From Nitrososphaerota archaeon (lineage in GTDB: Archaea; Thermoproteota; Nitrososphaeria; Nitrososphaerales; Nitrosopumilaceae), in the NCBI GenBank assembly GCA_022573895.1, contig JACZTB010000010.1:1-42041 (forward strand): a stretch of 42,041 nucleotides of DNA. The letters are read 5' to 3'. The position numbers were made by a program, and so were the translations under genes. This document shows positions 39,657 through 42,041 of the stretch, in pieces. The notes under the pieces were generated by a model. The model saw only the letters and a list, made by a program, of their open reading frames with translations. It did no database searches and was not told the DNA's origin. How positions within the stretch are numbered: position 1 is the stretch's first letter; every line of letters begins with the position of its first letter.

Positions 39657-40907
39657 ATGAAATTAGACATAACAGACATTGAAACATCAGCTTACCAGAA
39701 CTTTTTAGATTATATTCGAAATGAACAAACTAGAATAAAATATTCAAGTGATCTAAAAAAATTCCTAGATTTAGTTCCAGATAAAATTTACAAAGACAAT
39801 GACATTGAATTTACTGACAAGACAGAAGCATTTGTAACTTTAGTTAGAGCAGATGTTAAAGTTGGCAAATCAATAATCAAAGCATACGTTAGAGAATTAA
39901 AAAAGAAGATTGATGATGATTCCATATCTCCATCTAGAGTATTGAATTTAATCAAACCAATCAAAGCTCTTTTTGCTGCAAACGATATTGATTTTTCATG
40001 GCAGAAAATAAACAAATCAATTCCTAAACCTGGTAAATCAAAAGACAAGGCATACACAAGAGAACAACTGCAGATGTTAATGGCAAATGCAACTAATCTA
40101 GTTGATAAAATTATGATTACACTATGTTCTTCAGCTGGATTCCGAGTTGAAGCTTGGGATTATTTTACATGGGATGATGTTGTGTTTTTTTATAATGATG
40201 ATAATTCTCTGAAAGGTGGAGCATTAAGGATCTATCATGGAGATGATGAGGAATATTGGACTCACTTTACACCCGAAGCTGGAAAGTATCTATTGCTATA
40301 CAAAGAATCTTGGAAATCTAGATTTATGAGATATCCAAAAGAGACTGACCCTTTGGTAGTCTCTGTAAGAATTCTACATCCATCCAGACTTGGCAAGAAA
40401 GGCATGGAGTCTAGAATGAATGAACTTGCAAAAAAGTGTGGATTTAGACCTAAATTAGAGCCTGGACAAAAACGTCATAAAGTGATGCTTGATCATGGCA
40501 TGAGAAAATACTGTAATACCATGATGAGACGAGCTAAAGTTAATTTTGCAGATAAAGAAGACATGCAAGGACGAAATCCAGGCGGGCAAGAAGGAAGTTA
40601 TGAGCGATATGAAGAACAAGACTTTGAGCGATTCAGTGAATATCAAAAGGCAATTCCTTTCTTAACTATCTCTGATGAGGAAAGAATACGACTAGAAAAT
40701 GAGAAATTAAAACAAGAAAATACTGAGAAAAAACAATTTGAAGAGAAAATCAAGGTTCTAGAGCAAAGACAAGGAGAACTTGAAAATAGTCAAAAAGAAT
40801 ATGAATCCATCAAACCCGATTTAGATAAAATGCTTTTAGAATATGTTGAAGAGCTTGGAGAAGATTTCTTCAAACAAGTGTTTGGTGAAAAAACTTTCAA
40901 AAATTAA
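39657..40907 (+). CDS. Tyrosine recombinase with coiled-coil tail
   Basis: A 416-residue site-specific recombinase of the archaeal integrase type. A SAM-like core-binding domain lies at about 10-120. The catalytic domain has Arg163 in SSAGFRVEAW, His280/Arg283 in DHGMRKYCNT, and a candidate nucleophile Tyr315 in GSYERY (Tyr318 is the alternative). Residues about 345-395 form a coiled coil (ERIRLENEKLKQENTEKKQF and on), unusual for phage integrases. It presumably moves or resolves a genetic element whose other parts lie beyond the window. A long non-coding repeat region starts right at its stop codon. Confidence 0.82.
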   Translation: MKLDITDIETSAYQNFLDYIRNEQTRIKYSSDLKKFLDLVPDKIYKDNDIEFTDKTEAFVTLVRADVKVGKSIIKAYVRELKKKIDDDSISPSRVLNLIKPIKALFAANDIDFSWQKINKSIPKPGKSKDKAYTREQLQMLMANATNLVDKIMITLCSSAGFRVEAWDYFTWDDVVFFYNDDNSLKGGALRIYHGDDEEYWTHFTPEAGKYLLLYKESWKSRFMRYPKETDPLVVSVRILHPSRLGKKGMESRMNELAKKCGFRPKLEPGQKRHKVMLDHGMRKYCNTMMRRAKVNFADKEDMQGRNPGGQEGSYERYEEQDFERFSEYQKAIPFLTISDEERIRLENEKLKQENTEKKQFEEKIKVLEQRQGELENSQKEYESIKPDLDKMLLEYVEELGEDFFKQVFGEKTFKN

Positions 40908-41175
40908 TTTATAAAAAATTCAAAATAATTTATAAATAAAAATAATTTATAACAAATTTTTTTCTAAGATTTGTTAAAGAAATGTTAAGCTTAAGATCTT
41001 ATCAGGTACAAATTTATTTTTTCTTAATCTAAGCTTGCAAAAGCTTAGCAAAATCTTTAAGCTAAGCTTAAGATAAGCTAAGCTTAGAATCAAGGATAAT
41101 CTTGTAAGCTAAGCTTAACTTCATGAAAATATCAAGTCTTAACAAGATCTTAGCTAAGCTTAGCCAAGACTTGGC
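40907..41175 (+). ncRNA. Array unit 1 (AAGCTTAGC theme)
   Basis: A TATA-rich header (40907-40958) is followed by seven AAGCTT-centred palindromic copies (40987, 41031, 41041, 41064, 41080, 41111, 41156), usually as GCTAAGCTTAG. It ends in a perfect hairpin GCCAAG-A-CTTGGC (41163-41175) followed by a T-rich stretch. This is consistent with a transcribed structured RNA of about 200 nt or with a cluster of protein-binding sites. The strand is assumed from the TATA header and terminal hairpin. Confidence 0.4.
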
Positions 41176-41263
41176 ATGTTTTTATTATCTTTACAAAGAA
41201 TGAATTGTGAATTTTTTATCATTTTATGATTTGTTTATAAACAAGAATTATTTTTTAAACTTT

Positions 41264-41566
41264 AAAATTAATTTATAAATAACTTAAAATTATTTATAAA
41301 TAATAATTATTTATAACAAATTGTTTTTGAAGTTTTTACTAAGATTTATCAAGCTTCAAACTGATTTAGGCACAGTCAAGTTTTAAGTTATTTTAAAATT
41401 GAAGTTTATCTTAATGAAACTTGAAGATTCTTTAAGAAAGTCAGGGTCTAGAATCGAGCCTATATGAAGAAAACATCAGTTTTCTTCAAGTTGATCTTCA
41501 AAAGCTTCAAGATTCTTGAAGATTTTCCAAGATTATGTTTTTTTACTGGTTAACTTGGGAAACCTT
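41264..41566 (+). ncRNA. Array unit 2 (CTTCAAG/CTTGAAG theme)
   Basis: The same skeleton as unit 1, but the theme is CTTCAAG and its inverse: CAAGCTTCAAA (41350), ACTTGAAGATTC (41419), TTCTTCAAG (41482), AGCTTCAAGATTCTTGAAGA (41503-41522). It ends in a long hairpin TTTCCAAG ... CTTGGGAAA (41525-41563, one G-T pair). The same arrangement with a different complementary sequence is what compensatory change in an RNA would look like. Confidence 0.4.
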
Positions 41567-41809
41567 TTGATTGTTGAAATAGCAATTCTTCTTAAAGGTT
41601 TTACATATTTTGGATAACCAACCTTAGAATCAAGAAATATACGATTGTTAGTCGTAAAATTTTTTATAAATAATTTTGAATTATTTATAAATAAAATTAA
41701 TTTATAACAAATTTGTTTATAGGATTTTACTGAGGTTCAGTAAACTTAATGACACTGTTAGGCACGAGTCAGTTTTAACTTCATTAAAATTCATAAGTTT
41801 ACTAAAATA

Positions 41810-41884
41810 AAATAAAAAACGTTCTAAAGTCATTAAAAAACGTCATCAAGTCATTAAAAAACGCTCTAAAATCATTAAAAAAAA
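41810..41884. repeat. 21-bp tandem repeats, set 1
   Basis: CATTAAAAAACG begins at 41831 and 41852. A leading variant (AAATAAAAAACG) lies at 41810 and a trailing one at 41873: a period of exactly 21 bp, two DNA helical turns. Confidence 0.85.
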
Positions 41885-41917
41885 TTTATGCAGAATCGAG
41901 GCTAATCCAGCATTTTG

Positions 41918-41937
41918 TTAAGCTAAGCTTAGCTTAA
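41918..41937. repeat. Perfect 20-bp palindrome
   Basis: TTAAGCTAAGCTTAGCTTAA is its own reverse complement. It is built from the unit 1 theme but located in unit 3. Confidence 0.9.
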
Positions 41938-41945
41938 TGACTTAA

Positions 41946-42000
41946 TTTAATGACTTTATGACTTGATTTAATGACTTTATGACTTGATTTAATGACTTTT
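41946..42000. repeat. 21-bp tandem repeats, set 2
   Basis: TTTAATGACTTTATGACTTG plus A repeats at 41946 and 41967 exactly, with a partial third copy from 41988. The period is again 21 bp. Confidence 0.88.
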
Positions 42001-42041
42001 CTTGTCTTTTAAAGAAGACACCAAAGATACACTAAGACATG

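Larger units (their letters stand above)
40908..42041. repeat. Three-unit non-coding array, 1.1 kb
   Basis: No gene can be supported here. The region is made of three colinear units. Landmarks recur at fixed distance: TTTATAAATAA at 40929, 41293 and 41684; TTTATAACAAATT at 40946, 41310 and 41701; an AGG core at 41004, 41368 and 41760; AGAATC(A/G)AG at 41086, 41450 and 41892; CCAAG hairpins at 41164 and 41527. Units 1 and 2 are 364 nt apart at nearly every landmark. Between landmarks each unit is filled by its own oligonucleotide theme. The array continues to the window edge. Confidence 0.85.
41657..42041 (+). ncRNA. Array unit 3 (TTAATGAC/GTCATTAA theme), cut by window end
   Basis: TATA header at 41657-41713, hairpin ACTGA-GG(T)-TCAGT near 41730, and a TTAGGCAC core (41758) as in unit 2. 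The theme is TTAATGAC and GTCATTAA. It includes four 21-bp repeats around CATTAAAAAACG (from 41810) and 21-bp repeats TTTAATGACTTTATGACTTG (from 41946), plus one 20-bp palindrome from the unit 1 theme (41918-41937). Confidence 0.4.

Noticed and set aside
40985-41165. CRISPR array
   Set aside because: AAGCTT-type repeats are short, palindromic and irregularly spaced (10-45 nt), with no constant-length unique spacers.
40908-42041. Integron-type gene cassette array
   Set aside because: The recombinase and repeated units invite the idea, but the units contain no reading frames and no attC-like simple sites; kept only as a thought.

Overview
The window comes from an AT-rich archaeal chromosome and most resembles a Nitrosopumilus-type ammonia-oxidising thaumarchaeon (Nitrososphaerota). 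The evidence is a Vps4-like CdvC ATPase with an ESCRT-III-like neighbour, TrmB and SWIM-domain proteins, a family 4 uracil-DNA glycosylase, an archaeal-type AspRS, a PIN-ATPase-KH protein, A-type ATPase subunit F, and TATA boxes 23-27 nt ahead of start codons as in leaderless archaeal transcripts. This assignment is inference from gene content; no rRNA or tRNA gene was seen.

Layout. 1-3.3 kb: mostly minus-strand genes, namely a truncated secreted proline/glutamate-repeat protein, small zinc-ribbon-like proteins, a PPOX-type flavin/F420 protein, a RidA protein and a TrmB-type regulator. 3.3-5.7 kb: cell-division cluster (ESCRT-III-like protein, a helical protein, cdvC). 5.7-10.2 kb: carAB for carbamoyl phosphate; both genes lack a normal start codon, and carB carries a 21-nt insertion with a stop codon in an otherwise intact, conserved frame. 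10.2-14.6 kb: phosphoesterase, SWIM protein, ATPase subunit F, a zinc dehydrogenase and an LsrF-family aldolase. 14.7-19.5 kb: the branched-chain amino-acid operon ilvB-ilvN-leuA-leuB.

19.46-23.63 kb is the main accessory region. A 20-bp sequence containing the end of leuB recurs four times. Between copies 1 and 2 lies a 2.8-kb element with imperfect terminal inverted repeats of about 75 bp. It contains a HAD hydrolase gene, the N-terminal part of a Cas1-like (casposase) gene fused by deletion to the C-terminal part of a family B DNA polymerase, and two small unknown genes: a decayed casposon. Between copies 2 and 3 lies a 0.9-kb element whose left end matches the casposon end; it has a possible three-way-junction RNA and a 36-residue membrane protein. 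Copies 3 and 4 flank one of two tandem paralogues.

24-39.5 kb is ordinary chromosome: a frameshifted zinc-ribbon membrane protein, aspS, an oligopeptide ABC ATPase, two VTT/DedA membrane proteins, a tldD-udg-mpg cluster, a histidine kinase divergent from an Hpt protein, a response regulator and a PIN-ATPase, then a DtxR-type regulator, a DUF192 protein and a TauE-type permease. 39.5-42 kb begins another accessory region: three consecutive hairpins, a tyrosine recombinase with a coiled-coil tail, and 1.1 kb of non-coding DNA built from three colinear units (periods 364 and 391 nt). Each unit has a TATA-rich header, conserved landmarks and its own repeated oligonucleotide theme.

The strongest leads are the casposon array at leuB, the three-unit non-coding array beside the recombinase, and the interrupted carB. 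Family assignments are from recognition of motifs; no database or folding program was run.
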